A DNA stretch of 32,448 bases from CAZOSF01 sp964582415 (GCA_964582415.1 CAZOSF010000021.1:1-32448); one strand, 5' to 3'. Counted from the stretch's first letter, positions 7,876 to 16,842 are shown. Numbers and translations are program-made. Notes: a model not told the origin generated them from the sequence alone.

Positions 7876-8576
7876 CAGGGTCGTTTTCTTACGGTTCGTT
7901 GTTCTATTCGTTTTTCATAATTTTCACCTTGAAAGATTCGTTGCACGAATATTCCAGGAATATGTATCTCGTTCGGATCCAATTCACCAGCAGGAACCAG
8001 ATGTTCCACCTCAGCTACGGTGATTGCAGCAGCACCCGCCATATTCGGATTGAAGTTTCTGGCCGTTCCTTTAAAGATCAAATTCCCAGCAGTATCTCCT
8101 TTCCAAGCCTTAACAAAGGCAAAATCGGCCTTAAAGGCATATTCCATAATATGGGGTTTTCCATTAAATTCCCTAACCTCCTTTCCTTTGGCTACTTCGG
8201 TACCGTAACCGGCTGGGGTGAAAAAGGCAGGGATTCCACTTTGAGCGGCTTGGCAACGTTGTGCCAACGTTCCTTGTGGTATCAATTCTACCTCCAATTC
8301 CCCACTCAACATTTGTCGTTCGAATTCCGCGTTCTCCCCTACATAAGAGGAAATCATCTTTTTAATTTGACGTTTTTGCAATAATAGCCCAAGTCCAAAG
8401 TCGTCTACCCCCGCATTGTTGGAGATACAAGTAACGTCCTTGATGTTCCTGCGCACTAATTCTGCAATACAATTTTCTGGAATACCACATAGTCCAAAGC
8501 CTCCAAGCATAAAAGTCATATGGTCTTTTATCCCTTCACAGGCTTCTTGAACATTGGCAACGGTTTTAGTAATCAT
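7875..8576 (-). CDS. scoA: 3-oxoacid CoA-transferase, subunit A
   Basis: This 233-residue protein is the alpha subunit of the SCOT-type CoA-transferase. The N-terminal glycine-rich segment GGFGLCGIPEN (about 25-35) is the CoA-transferase family signature, and the GTLAQRCQAAQSGIPAF segment is typical of SCOT alpha chains. It acts in the cytoplasm with the product of the overlapping scoB gene. It is the first gene of a two-gene minus-strand operon that starts just beyond the terminator of the penicillin-binding protein gene. Confidence 0.93.
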   Translation of the reverse strand: MITKTVANVQEACEGIKDHMTFMLGGFGLCGIPENCIAELVRRNIKDVTCISNNAGVDDFGLGLLLQKRQIKKMISSYVGENAEFERQMLSGELEVELIPQGTLAQRCQAAQSGIPAFFTPAGYGTEVAKGKEVREFNGKPHIMEYAFKADFAFVKAWKGDTAGNLIFKGTARNFNPNMAGAAAITVAEVEHLVPAGELDPNEIHIPGIFVQRIFQGENYEKRIEQRTVRKRP

Positions 8577-8594
8577 CTATCTTTTGATTTTATC

Positions 8595-8602
8595 TAAATT
8601 TA
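8595..8602 (-). promoter_or_regulatory. Candidate -7 box for scoAB
   Basis: On the minus strand TAAATTTA matches TAnnTTTG at all but the last base and lies about 19 bases before the scoA ATG. No clear -33 element was found, and the sequence is palindromic, so this is a weak call. Confidence 0.3.
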
Positions 8603-8617
8603 CAAAATTACACCTAT

Positions 8618-8642
8618 AAAAAAACCCGTTTACACGGGTTTT
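8618..8642 (-). terminator. Rho-independent terminator of the ricT-gldH-pbp1A operon
   Basis: AAAACCCGT (8621-8629) pairs with ACGGGTTTT (8634-8642) around TTAC. On the minus strand it is followed by a run of seven Us (8618-8624), 20 bases after the stop codon of the penicillin-binding protein gene. Confidence 0.85.
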
Positions 8643-8662
8643 ATGTTTGTTGGAATGTAATT

Positions 8663-10984
8663 CTAAAAGTCGAATTCGTCCGATGAAACCTCATCTTTCA
8701 CACGATTCCCCTGTTTAAATTTCACACAGTCGGTTTCTATGGTAAGTTCTTCTTCCTCTGGTGCCGTAAAGTTGTTTTTGGAAATATCTAGGGTTTCATC
8801 TCCATAACATTTTTTCATGTAAATGGCCCATATGGGAAGTGCCATAGTAGCTCCTTGTCCATAGGCGGTGTTTGAAAAGTGGGTAGATCGGTCTTCGCCA
8901 CCAACCCAAACCCCCGTAGCCAGGTTGGGGACCATTCCCATGAACCAGCCATCACTATTATTCTGGGTAGTTCCGGTTTTACCGGCAATGGGATTTTCAA
9001 ATTCGTAGGGATATCCAGTAATACAGCTCTTATATACAGGGGCATTCCCTGCCCAAGAATGACGAAGTCGTTGTCCGGATCCCGACTCGGTTACGCCTTC
9101 CAATAGACTCAAAGTCACATAGGCCGATTCCTTGCTGATCACATCTCTTGTTTCGGGAAGATGCTGATACAGAATGGTTCCATTTTTATCTTCAATGCGC
9201 AATACCAAGACCGGCGTCACATATACACCTTCATTGGCAAATGTACTGTAGGCCCCCACCATTTCATACAGGGATAGGTCGGGAGTCCCCAAAGCAATCG
9301 ATGGGGCCTCGGGCACCGCGTCCTCTGACACCCCCATTTTTGTCACCAAATCGATTACAGGTCTTGGACCAACCCTATCAATCAAACGCGCGGTAACAGT
9401 ATTCACCGAGTTGGCCAAGGCGTGTTTCAAGGTCATCATCCCTCCATACTCATTGTTGCTGTTTTTGGGACACCATTCCTCAGGAATTCCGTATTTGCCA
9501 GCAGGAATGCAATAGGGTGTATTCGGTAAGGTATCGCAAGGTGACATGTGCATCTGATCGATGGCAGTAGCGTAAACGAATGGCTTGAAAGTAGAACCAA
9601 TCTGTCGGCGACCGGTTTTCACCATATCATATTTAAAATGCTTGTAGTCGATCCCGCCAACCCAGGCTTTAATTTCCCCTGTTTGAGGCGTCATTGATAG
9701 CAAGGAAGCCCGAAGAAATGATTTGTAATATCGAATGGAATCGATCGGTTTCATCACCGTATCGATGGTCCCTCCCCATGAGAAAATGGTCATTTCAGTT
9801 TCTTTGTAGAAACTATCCTTTATTTCCTCTTCGGTTTTTCCTTGTTTTTTCATCTCCCGCCAACGGTCGCTTCGTTTCATGGCGGCGTTCATGATGCGCT
9901 GTTCCTCTTCATTGGTAATATCCCTAAACGGAGCTGTTTTGTTTTTGGAATTCTGACGCATAAATTCCTTTTGCAAATTGGCCATATGCTCATCAACCGA
10001 TTGTTCGGCATATTCCTGCATTTTGGAATCCAGTGAAGTATATATTTTCAATCCATCACTGTTGATGTCGTATAATGTACCATCGGGTTTCGGATTATCC
10101 TTGGCCCATTGTTTCATAAAACCTCGGATGTATTCCCGCACATACGTACCTATCCCTTCATTGTGATCCTGAGGAGTAAACTTAACGCCCAATGGTAGTT
10201 GTTGTAATGAATCCCGTTCCTCTTCGGTGATGTAACCATATTTTTCCATTTGACCCAAAACCACATTCCGACGATTCGTCACCCCTACTACATTCCGTTT
10301 CGGATTGTACAAAGCCGAGTTTTTAAACATTCCCACCAACATGGCAGATTCTTCAATGGTCAATTCTTTAGGAGATTTATCGAAATAGATATGTGCGGCC
10401 GATTCAATTCCAATGGCCAAATTCAGAAAATCATACACATTGAAGTACATGGTAATGATTTCCTCTTTGGTATAGCGCCGCTCCAATCGAGTAGCTATGA
10501 TCCATTCCTTTAATTTCTGAAGACCTCTTTCCCATTTGCTGCTAGCTACCTGATCGGTAAAGAACTGCTTGGCCAACTGCTGGGAAATGGTACTTGCACC
10601 TCCGCGGGTACCCAGAAAGGCCAAAGCCCTTACAGTTCCTTTGGCATCTACTCCAGAGTGGTCATAAAAACGAGCATCTTCTGTTGCAATCAAGGCATTT
10701 ACCAGATGCTTAGGAAGATCATCAAATTTTACGGGTGTTCGGTTCTCGCGGAAGAATTTTCCAATTACCACCCCATCCGATCCGATGACTTGAGTAGCCA
10801 AGTCTTTCTCCGGGTTTTCTAAACTTGTTTCATCCGGCAAACTACCAAAAACACCCCATCCAGCAAGTAGAAAAAGAAAGAGCACCACAAAGACCAGCGC
10901 ACCAAATAATTTCCAAAAAGTTCGAATGTGCTTTTTGATGGTCGCGTTCTCTTGTTTCCCTTTCTTCGTTATTTTTTTAGCCAT
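8663..10984 (-). CDS. Bifunctional penicillin-binding protein 1A (transglycosylase/transpeptidase)
   Basis: A class A PBP of 773 residues that polymerises lipid II glycan strands and cross-links the stem peptides in the periplasm. A short basic cytoplasmic tail (1-26) leads into one transmembrane helix (about 27-44). The GT51 glycosyltransferase domain follows, with catalytic E102 in TEDARFYDHSGVD. The transpeptidase domain has STFK (nucleophile S464, K467), SVN (S526) and KTG (K669-G671). The C-terminal tail is acidic. Length is typical. It is the last gene of a ricT-gldH-pbp1A unit, with one base between its ATG and the gldH stop, an arrangement common in Bacteroidota. The gene symbol (mrcA, ponA or pbpC) is not standard here, so it is left blank. 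Confidence 0.95.
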   Translation of the reverse strand: MAKKITKKGKQENATIKKHIRTFWKLFGALVFVVLFLFLLAGWGVFGSLPDETSLENPEKDLATQVIGSDGVVIGKFFRENRTPVKFDDLPKHLVNALIATEDARFYDHSGVDAKGTVRALAFLGTRGGASTISQQLAKQFFTDQVASSKWERGLQKLKEWIIATRLERRYTKEEIITMYFNVYDFLNLAIGIESAAHIYFDKSPKELTIEESAMLVGMFKNSALYNPKRNVVGVTNRRNVVLGQMEKYGYITEEERDSLQQLPLGVKFTPQDHNEGIGTYVREYIRGFMKQWAKDNPKPDGTLYDINSDGLKIYTSLDSKMQEYAEQSVDEHMANLQKEFMRQNSKNKTAPFRDITNEEEQRIMNAAMKRSDRWREMKKQGKTEEEIKDSFYKETEMTIFSWGGTIDTVMKPIDSIRYYKSFLRASLLSMTPQTGEIKAWVGGIDYKHFKYDMVKTGRRQIGSTFKPFVYATAIDQMHMSPCDTLPNTPYCIPAGKYGIPEEWCPKNSNNEYGGMMTLKHALANSVNTVTARLIDRVGPRPVIDLVTKMGVSEDAVPEAPSIALGTPDLSLYEMVGAYSTFANEGVYVTPVLVLRIEDKNGTILYQHLPETRDVISKESAYVTLSLLEGVTESGSGQRLRHSWAGNAPVYKSCITGYPYEFENPIAGKTGTTQNNSDGWFMGMVPNLATGVWVGGEDRSTHFSNTAYGQGATMALPIWAIYMKKCYGDETLDISKNNFTAPEEEELTIETDCVKFKQGNRVKDEVSSDEFDF

Positions 10985-10985
10985 A

Positions 10986-11468
10986 TTACTCGGATGCTTT
11001 CTCTATACTGTATCCCACATCGGTGATTCCCTTAAGTTCAGAAACGCCAGCAACTTGCCCATTATTGCGTACTGCTTGGGAAACTCGCAAGGTATAAGAC
11101 CCCGGCTCAAAGAACCGGACCCCCTCCTTGTACCATAATTTACTTTCCTTCACACTACCAATTCCATTTCCTAACCAAGCACCATTCGGTGCGGCCATCC
11201 GATATTCTAAAGTATCGGTTACCGTTTTACCATGGGGAAATTCCATATCGACAATGAGGTAAATGTTATTAAATGGGTAATCGTTGGTATTTCTGAGATG
11301 TAAAAAAACATCATATGCTTGAAGCGAATCTAATGGGGGTATGGTGAAGTTTACCACTTCGCTCTGTCTCCAAACCCCTTTCAGGCTTTTCATCTCTCCA
11401 ACTACGGTTTTGGAATCACACGCGGCGATGACCAAAAGCAATAAGGCCCACTTAAGATTGTTTGGCAT
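10986..11468 (-). CDS. gldH: Gliding motility lipoprotein GldH
   Basis: This 160-residue lipoprotein has a signal peptide ending in the lipobox VIAAC, with C17 as the lipidated residue. The sequence after it (VVNFTIPPLDS, LRNTNDYPFNNIYL, YRMAAPNGAWLGNGIGSVKESKLWY) matches the GldH family as I know it. GldH is required for gliding in Flavobacterium johnsoniae and is linked to the T9SS-driven gliding machinery. The position between ricT and a PBP1A gene is the usual one in this phylum and supports the call. The ATG lies 17 bases inside the 3' end of ricT, so translation is probably coupled. Its presence agrees with the T9SS-exported protease at 2021-5155. Confidence 0.88.
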   Translation of the reverse strand: MPNNLKWALLLLVIAACDSKTVVGEMKSLKGVWRQSEVVNFTIPPLDSLQAYDVFLHLRNTNDYPFNNIYLIVDMEFPHGKTVTDTLEYRMAAPNGAWLGNGIGSVKESKLWYKEGVRFFEPGSYTLRVSQAVRNNGQVAGVSELKGITDVGYSIEKASE

Positions 11469-12633
11469 TCTTCTTTCTATTTTGACCTCGATTGCGATTG
11501 TTGTTTTTCTTTTTTCTTCTGTTGTTTTGACTTGCCCGCTTGGGTTTGTCGAAGCGCGTTAAGCTATCTTGTCCTACCACATTATTGTACAAGTCTGCTT
11601 CGTCTACTTCCTTTTCAACGGTATACTGTTCAAGGCTGGCCACCTTTTTGCCTTCCTTGTTCAACTCGATGATTTCATTCACACGGTCCACAGGTAACTC
11701 GTGCCAAGTCATGAATTCATTTTCATAGGAGAACCACATCAGCCCCTTGAAAATATCGATTTTCTGACATTGGGCCCTCCCCTTTTCTGTGTCAAGTTTG
11801 ACATCGGTTTTGGGGAACGATTCCAAGGCTTCCATATAGGTGTCCAACTCATAATTCAAACAGCATTTCAGCTTACCACATTGGCCTGCTAGTTTCTGTG
11901 GGTTCAAAGAGAGTTGTTGGTATCTTGCCGCTGCCGTGTTCACCGAGCGGAAATCGGTCAGCCACGTGGAGCAACATAGCTCCCGTCCGCAGGACCCTAT
12001 TCCTCCTAACCGTGCCGCTTCTTGTCGGAAGCCCACTTGTTTCATCTCTATTCGAGTGCTAAAAGCACGAGCATAATCCTTGATAAGCTGACGGAAATCG
12101 ACACGATCTTCGGCCGTGTAATAAAAGGTTACTTTAGATCCATCTCCTTGGAACTCAACATCACTTATTTTCATCTTCAGGCCAAGAGCCAGGGCAATTT
12201 CACGGGAACGCTTTTGCACTTCGTCTTCCCGGCTACGTACTTGTTGCCATTTATCGATGTCCTTTTGAGTAGCTTTTCGATAAATTTTCGGAAGCGCATC
12301 AAGATCCAGAGGTTCTTTCTTGCGCTTCATCTGCACGCGAACCAATTCGCCCGTAAGCGTGACAATACCAATATCATGCCCAGGAGATGCCTCTGTAGCC
12401 ACTACATCTCCAATGCACAACGTTAGATTTTCAGCATTTTTATAAAAGTGCTTCCTGCCATTTTTAAAACGAACTTCAACGCCATCAAAGGGCTCCATCC
12501 CAATAGGCAATTCCATATTGGCCAACCAATCGAAAACGGTTAGCTTATTACACCCATCCGAACCGCAGCTCCCATTATTCCTACAGCCTTTTGGAAGTCC
12601 TGATGTGCCAGGAGCACAGCTGGTACAACCCAT
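11452..12633 (-). CDS. ricT: PSP1-domain protein, RicT/YaaT family
   Basis: The 393-residue protein has a cysteine-rich N-terminus (GCTSCAPGTSGLPKGC, then SCGSDGC), a central PSP1 domain, and the segment GGIGSCGRELCCSTWL followed by AGQCGKLKCCLNYE with further paired cysteines. These cysteine sets fit the RicT (YaaT) family, whose Bacillus member works with RicA and RicF, binds Fe-S clusters and affects RNase Y-dependent mRNA maturation. The C-terminal 30 residues are strongly basic and Asn-rich, suggesting RNA or nucleic acid contact, and are not part of the core family. It is the first gene of the ricT-gldH-pbp1A unit. holB, often upstream in relatives, is absent here. Confidence 0.88.
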   Translation of the reverse strand: MGCTSCAPGTSGLPKGCRNNGSCGSDGCNKLTVFDWLANMELPIGMEPFDGVEVRFKNGRKHFYKNAENLTLCIGDVVATEASPGHDIGIVTLTGELVRVQMKRKKEPLDLDALPKIYRKATQKDIDKWQQVRSREDEVQKRSREIALALGLKMKISDVEFQGDGSKVTFYYTAEDRVDFRQLIKDYARAFSTRIEMKQVGFRQEAARLGGIGSCGRELCCSTWLTDFRSVNTAAARYQQLSLNPQKLAGQCGKLKCCLNYELDTYMEALESFPKTDVKLDTEKGRAQCQKIDIFKGLMWFSYENEFMTWHELPVDRVNEIIELNKEGKKVASLEQYTVEKEVDEADLYNNVVGQDSLTRFDKPKRASQNNRRKKKNNNRNRGQNRKKNAKQS

Positions 12634-12651
12634 ATCCTTTTATATATAAAG

Positions 12652-12672
12652 CTCTTTTTCAACGAAAAAGAG
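12652..12672 (-). other. Stem-loop in the ricT 5' leader
   Basis: CTCTTTTTC (12652-12660) pairs perfectly with GAAAAAGAG (12664-12672) around a three-base loop. It lies 18 bases upstream of the ricT ATG, between it and the candidate -7 box at 12700-12707. It is AT-rich and ends in no long U-run, so it could affect translation or mRNA stability rather than termination. Confidence 0.4.
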
Positions 12673-12699
12673 ACGAAGATGAAACTTTGTTTTATTTGG

Positions 12700-12707
12700 T
12701 AAAGATA
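12700..12707 (-). promoter_or_regulatory. Candidate -7 box of the ricT-gldH-pbp1A operon
   Basis: On the minus strand TATCTTTA matches TAnnTTTG at seven of eight positions, about 66 bases before the ricT ATG. A -33 TTG at standard distance was not clear. Confidence 0.35.
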
Positions 12708-12834
12708 CCGTATTTCTCCAAATTGGAATATTCACAAGATACAAATTTCAAAGAGGCACAGAGCTGTAATTCCTGCCTTGTTCCTGCAAAATACACCGCA
12801 AAAAATGTACCTTTAGTACCCCTAACCACTTCGT

Positions 12835-15126
12835 ATGAAATCATTTTTCTTCTCATTACTTCTACTCCTACTTGTTTCGTGTGGAGATACTTCCTCGAAT
12901 ACTCCCCTTAAGCTTCCACCATTGGTGCCACTGCCCCAATCGGTAGAACAATTCCCTGGAGGATATGCTATTTCCGAGCATGTGGCCGTTTTAGGAGGAG
13001 AAGACTTTCCAATTGCCACGGAATTCTTAAAAGAGTATCTACAAAATGCCGGAATTTCTTTGGGGGATAGTTCATCCAAAGCTTCAAGGGTGGTGTTCGA
13101 AAAAGACACTACCCTGCCAGCAGAAGGTTATCATTTATTGATCAACGAAGAGGGGGTTTCCTTTAGGGCTAAAGAAGATGCTGGAGCCTTTTACGGGGTT
13201 CAAACCTTGCGGCAACTCTTACCTGTTTCCTTGGAAACAGGAGAGGCTCCTGAGGGAATTTTGTTACCATTGGTCGCTATCACGGATGCTCCGAGATTTC
13301 CTTACAGAGGCGTACACCTCGACGTGGGTCGCCATTTCTATGGAGTTGACTTTGTTAAAAAGTACCTTTCCTATTTGGCCATGCTAAAGATGAATTATTT
13401 TCATTGGCACCTCACCGAAGACCAAGGTTGGCGCATTGAGATTAAACAGTATCCCAACCTCACCGCCCACGGGGGCTTCAGGGAAGAAACCCTTGAAGGG
13501 CACTACAACGACACCCCGAGAAAATACGATGGAACGCGTTATGGTGGATATTATACGCAAGAAGAAATCAAGGAAGTGGTGGCCTATGCCGAAAAATTAA
13601 ATATTACCATCATTCCAGAAATCGAGATGCCGGGGCATGCTCAAGCTGCCATTAGCGCCTATCCCGAATTGGGTTGCACGGGTACTCCCGTACCTGTGGC
13701 GACGGAATGGGGAGTATTTGAAGAAGTCTACTGTCCCAAGGAGACCACCTTCGAGTTCCTGGAAAATGTACTATCTGAAGTTATCGGTCTTTTCCCCGGT
13801 CCCTATATTCATATCGGTGGGGATGAAGCGCCAAAAGCCCATTGGAAAAACTGTGCCCATTGTCAGGAATTGATCAAAAAAGAAGGTCTTGCCGATGAAC
13901 ATGAACTCCAGAGCTATTTTATCAAGCGAATTGAAGCTTTTTTGAACCGAAAAGGAAAGAAGCTTATCGGCTGGGACGAAATATTGGAAGGTGGGTTGGC
14001 CCCCAATGCCACCGTTATGTCTTGGCGGGGCATGCAGGGAGGAATTGAAGCGGCGAAGCAAGGACATCCTGTAATTATGACTCCAACTTCTCACTGTTAT
14101 TTTGACTATTATCAAAGTGAAAGCCCAAATGAACCCCTTGCTATTGGAGGGTATTTGCCTTTGGAAAAGGTATATCATTTGAATCCTGTACCCGATTCGC
14201 TTTCCGATGAAGAAGCAGCCTATATTTTGGGAGCACAGGCAAACCTTTGGACGGAATATATGGATTCCGAAGCTCAAGTCGAATACATGCTATTCCCTCG
14301 GGTACTTGCCTTAAGCGAAGTGGTTTGGACAGGGCCTTCAGCAGAACGGAATGGTGATTTCTCTGAATTTACGAAAAGAGCCGAACGGTATCTCGAACGA
14401 CTAGACGTCATAGGTGTACACCATGCCAATCATTTCAATGAACTTCAAGGAAAAGTGAGTAAAGTGAAAGATTCTGTCTTCTATCAACTCAACACACTTT
14501 CTGCGGAAAGTAACATACAGTATAGGATCAACGGAAATTCTCCCTCAGAATATACCCAACCTATTCCCATTATTGCTGACAGCTTTATTGAAGCTCAGGT
14601 GATGATGAAGGGAGCCCCAGTGGGCACTACCTTTAAAGATACCCTGTATTACCACAACGGGATTTCTGCCGAGGTTCATTTAAATGTGCAACCGCACCCA
14701 AGTTATAACAAAGGAGGGATACAAGCCCTGAACAATGGTAGAATGGGTAGTGCTTCCCGTTATGGAGATAGTGAATGGCTTGGGTTTTGGGGGGATGATT
14801 TGGAAATCAATTACAACTTCCCAAAGCCTATAGAATTATCCTCGATTCAATTGCGCTTTTTTCATGCTCCTGGTCAATGGATCTACGCCCCTAGGGCTAT
14901 TGTGTTAACGGCCGATATGGAAGATGGATCCAGAGTTCAGAAGATGATTGTTCCCCATCCTGAAAAACGTCTCTTAAAGGTGGTAATTGACGAGCTTAAA
15001 AAGTCCCCAGGCCTAAAGGCTTCTTCGTTAAAACTAACGGTCCTCAATTCTGGAGTGATTCCTGATGGGAAACAAGGTGCGGGGAACAAGGCTTGGACCT
15101 TTATCGATGAAATAATTATTCGATGA
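12835..15126 (+). CDS. Beta-N-acetylhexosaminidase lipoprotein, glycoside hydrolase family 20
   Basis: A 763-residue lipoprotein: hydrophobic signal peptide with lipobox LLVSC (C16). An N-terminal GH20b domain (about 30-150) precedes the GH20 catalytic barrel (about 155-500) containing RGVHLDVGRHFY, FHWHLTEDQGWRIEIK and the catalytic pair D330-E331 in HIGGDEAPKAHW. In this family the Glu is the acid/base and the Asp positions the substrate N-acetyl group. The C-terminal part (about 640-763) looks like a galactose-binding F5/8-type module. It would remove terminal GlcNAc or GalNAc from chitin oligosaccharides, peptidoglycan fragments or glycans at the cell envelope. The stop overlaps the cutC start in ATGA. 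A TAnnTTTA box (12808-12815) lies 19 bases before the ATG. Confidence 0.95.
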   Translation: MKSFFFSLLLLLLVSCGDTSSNTPLKLPPLVPLPQSVEQFPGGYAISEHVAVLGGEDFPIATEFLKEYLQNAGISLGDSSSKASRVVFEKDTTLPAEGYHLLINEEGVSFRAKEDAGAFYGVQTLRQLLPVSLETGEAPEGILLPLVAITDAPRFPYRGVHLDVGRHFYGVDFVKKYLSYLAMLKMNYFHWHLTEDQGWRIEIKQYPNLTAHGGFREETLEGHYNDTPRKYDGTRYGGYYTQEEIKEVVAYAEKLNITIIPEIEMPGHAQAAISAYPELGCTGTPVPVATEWGVFEEVYCPKETTFEFLENVLSEVIGLFPGPYIHIGGDEAPKAHWKNCAHCQELIKKEGLADEHELQSYFIKRIEAFLNRKGKKLIGWDEILEGGLAPNATVMSWRGMQGGIEAAKQGHPVIMTPTSHCYFDYYQSESPNEPLAIGGYLPLEKVYHLNPVPDSLSDEEAAYILGAQANLWTEYMDSEAQVEYMLFPRVLALSEVVWTGPSAERNGDFSEFTKRAERYLERLDVIGVHHANHFNELQGKVSKVKDSVFYQLNTLSAESNIQYRINGNSPSEYTQPIPIIADSFIEAQVMMKGAPVGTTFKDTLYYHNGISAEVHLNVQPHPSYNKGGIQALNNGRMGSASRYGDSEWLGFWGDDLEINYNFPKPIELSSIQLRFFHAPGQWIYAPRAIVLTADMEDGSRVQKMIVPHPEKRLLKVVIDELKKSPGLKASSLKLTVLNSGVIPDGKQGAGNKAWTFIDEIIIR

Positions 15127-15842
15127 TTCTAGAAATTTGTGCAAATAGCTTGGACAGTGCCCTGGCGGCGCAAAACGCAGGGGCGCATCGTATTGAATTA
15201 TGCACGGCCCTAAATCAAGGTGGGCTAACCCCTTCTTTTGGTTTGATAGAGCAAGCTCAAAACCATTTAGACATCCCAGTAATGGTATTGATTCGTCCCC
15301 GATCAGGTAATTTTACGTATACCAATACTGAATGGAACGTTCTTTTAAAAGACATTGAAAGCTGTAAAGGACTTGACGTAGCAGGCATTGTTTGTGGGGT
15401 ATTAACCCAGAGTCAGGAGATTGATAAAAATCGAACTCAAGAGCTATTGGAGGCTTCCTCCGGAATGGATTTTACATTTCACCGTGCCTTCGATTGGACG
15501 CCAGATCCATTGAAAGCATTGGATATTTTAATGGACCTCAAGGTCCCTCGGGTGCTCACTTCGGGACAAGAGAAGTCGGCAGAAAACGGACTTACGCTTC
15601 TGAATAAGCTAAAAACATATGGTCATGGCGCTATTGAAATCATGCCAGGAGGAGGCATCAATAGTGGCAATGTCAAAAAGTTCAAAGAAGCTGGTTTTTA
15701 CCAAATCCATTGCTCTGCTTCAGAGAAATTTCAGTTACTGGATCGTGCTCCAAAAGTACCCATGGAGACTCCTATGGACGAGGGAATGATTTCTGTTTCT
15801 TCTGAAGAAAAAATTCGTGAAATCTTGAAGCAACTAGCGTAA
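15123..15842 (+). CDS. cutC: CutC family protein
   Basis: The 239-residue protein matches the CutC TIM-barrel family along its full length: opening LEICANSLDSALAAQNAGAHRIELC, PVMVLIRPRSGNF, FTFHRAFDW, VLTSGQE, and IEIMPGGGIN. CutC was named for copper homeostasis in E. coli, but its biochemical activity remains unsettled, so no reaction is claimed here. It is translationally coupled to the GH20 gene through a four-base ATGA overlap. It converges with the YciI-like gene, the two sharing nine bases at their 3' ends with no terminator between. Confidence 0.9.
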   Translation: MILEICANSLDSALAAQNAGAHRIELCTALNQGGLTPSFGLIEQAQNHLDIPVMVLIRPRSGNFTYTNTEWNVLLKDIESCKGLDVAGIVCGVLTQSQEIDKNRTQELLEASSGMDFTFHRAFDWTPDPLKALDILMDLKVPRVLTSGQEKSAENGLTLLNKLKTYGHGAIEIMPGGGINSGNVKKFKEAGFYQIHCSASEKFQLLDRAPKVPMETPMDEGMISVSSEEKIREILKQLA

Positions 15843-16343
15843 AGGGAAGCCTTTGGCGGCCCACCATGGGTGAATTTCTATCACCAAACGTTCGGCTTTC
15901 ACCATGGGGTCCATATTCGCCAAGCTATCAGCCATTTCGAAAGTAGGAACATTATAGATAGTGATCCCTCGAATTTCTCCATCGTCCCCAAAGGGACCTG
16001 AGATATCGGCATATCCCTCCTCGTACATCCTTCCCAAATGGGCCAAATGCATTCGCTGAAGACTATCGGCCTCTTCCTTGGTCTGGGAGCGCTTTGTGCC
16101 CTTTTTCAAAAACGCAATAAAATATTGCTGCATCAAGATGGTATCCCCTGTTTTTTCATCAACGTAATCGAATAGTTGATACCCCTCCTCCAACAACCTT
16201 TGTTTTAATGCTGCAGTGGACATTTCATTAGATTCGGAGTCGTGATTATTTGTAAGTGAAATTTTTTCTTCTTGTGGTTGCTTACAAGAGGATGCCAAAA
16301 CCATTACGATGGTGATCAAAATAATAGTGCCTTGCCGTTTCAT
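15834..16343 (-). CDS. YciI-like domain lipoprotein
   Basis: A 169-residue protein with a lipoprotein signal (lipobox VLASSC, C20), a charged linker (about 21-55), and a YciI-like domain: YFIAFLKKG, HLAHLGRMYEEGY, GPFGDDGEIRGITIY, and the closing DPMVKAERLVIEIHPWW. YciI-like proteins are small ferredoxin-fold proteins usually found in the cytoplasm, with a conserved His-Asp pair of proposed catalytic role. Here the domain is exported and lipidated, which is less common. The start lies two bases after the CYTH gene stop, so the two form an operon. Function unknown. Confidence 0.8.
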   Translation of the reverse strand: MKRQGTIILITIVMVLASSCKQPQEEKISLTNNHDSESNEMSTAALKQRLLEEGYQLFDYVDEKTGDTILMQQYFIAFLKKGTKRSQTKEEADSLQRMHLAHLGRMYEEGYADISGPFGDDGEIRGITIYNVPTFEMADSLANMDPMVKAERLVIEIHPWWAAKGFPLR

Positions 16344-16344
16344 A

Positions 16345-16812
16345 TTACCAAGATTTAAAAGGGTGTTTGCTTAATTGTGAATTATAATACTGCACCTCGC
16401 CTGTTACCTCCTCCCCCAACCATAGGGGCTTTTCAAACGGGGTGTCTTTAGAAGGCAATTCAAGTTCAGCCAAAATCAATCCTTCGTTTTCACCATGAAA
16501 TACATCAACTTCATAGATGAAATTCCCAACGGCTACCTCATAACGTGTTTTCTCAATCATCCCAGGTTCACATAAATGCAACAACGCTTTGGCCTCATCC
16601 AATTTCAGGGAGGTTTCCCATTCAAAACGGGTGGTACCGTCTTCAGAAGATTTTCCCTTGACCGTCAAGGAACCCTCCTCCCCTTCCATACGTACTCGAA
16701 CCGTGCGATTGGGATGTGACGAAAGAAAACCTTGAATCAAATAGGTCTGCTTTCTTGCTTCCTTTTGAAACGCATCAGAAATTACCAAAAATTTTCGTTC
16801 TATTTCAACCAT
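16345..16812 (-). CDS. CYTH domain protein (triphosphate-tunnel metalloenzyme)
   Basis: The protein of 155 residues begins with MVEIERKFLV, containing the ExExK signature of the CYTH superfamily (class IV adenylate cyclase and thiamine triphosphatase fold). Alternating charged residues such as VRVRMEG, LTVKGK, RFEWE and ILAELELP fit the tunnel strands that bind triphosphate and divalent metal. The most common activity of small bacterial members is inorganic tripolyphosphatase; the substrate here is not proven. An upstream in-frame ATG at 16926 exists, but the extra 38 residues are unrelated to the family and would overlap the divergent dinB gene, so the start at 16812 is chosen. Confidence 0.88.
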   Translation of the reverse strand: MVEIERKFLVISDAFQKEARKQTYLIQGFLSSHPNRTVRVRMEGEEGSLTVKGKSSEDGTTRFEWETSLKLDEAKALLHLCEPGMIEKTRYEVAVGNFIYEVDVFHGENEGLILAELELPSKDTPFEKPLWLGEEVTGEVQYYNSQLSKHPFKSW

Positions 16813-16842
16813 TATCCCGTTTTTGGTCTCACGAAGATAACC

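Noticed and set aside
7836..8384. 182-codon open frame on the plus strand
   Set aside because: It lies wholly opposite the scoA gene and the end of scoB, and its translation has no recognisable family features.
13771..14277. 168-codon frame on the minus strand inside the GH20 gene
   Set aside because: It is opposite the catalytic region of a well-supported gene and shows no protein family signal.
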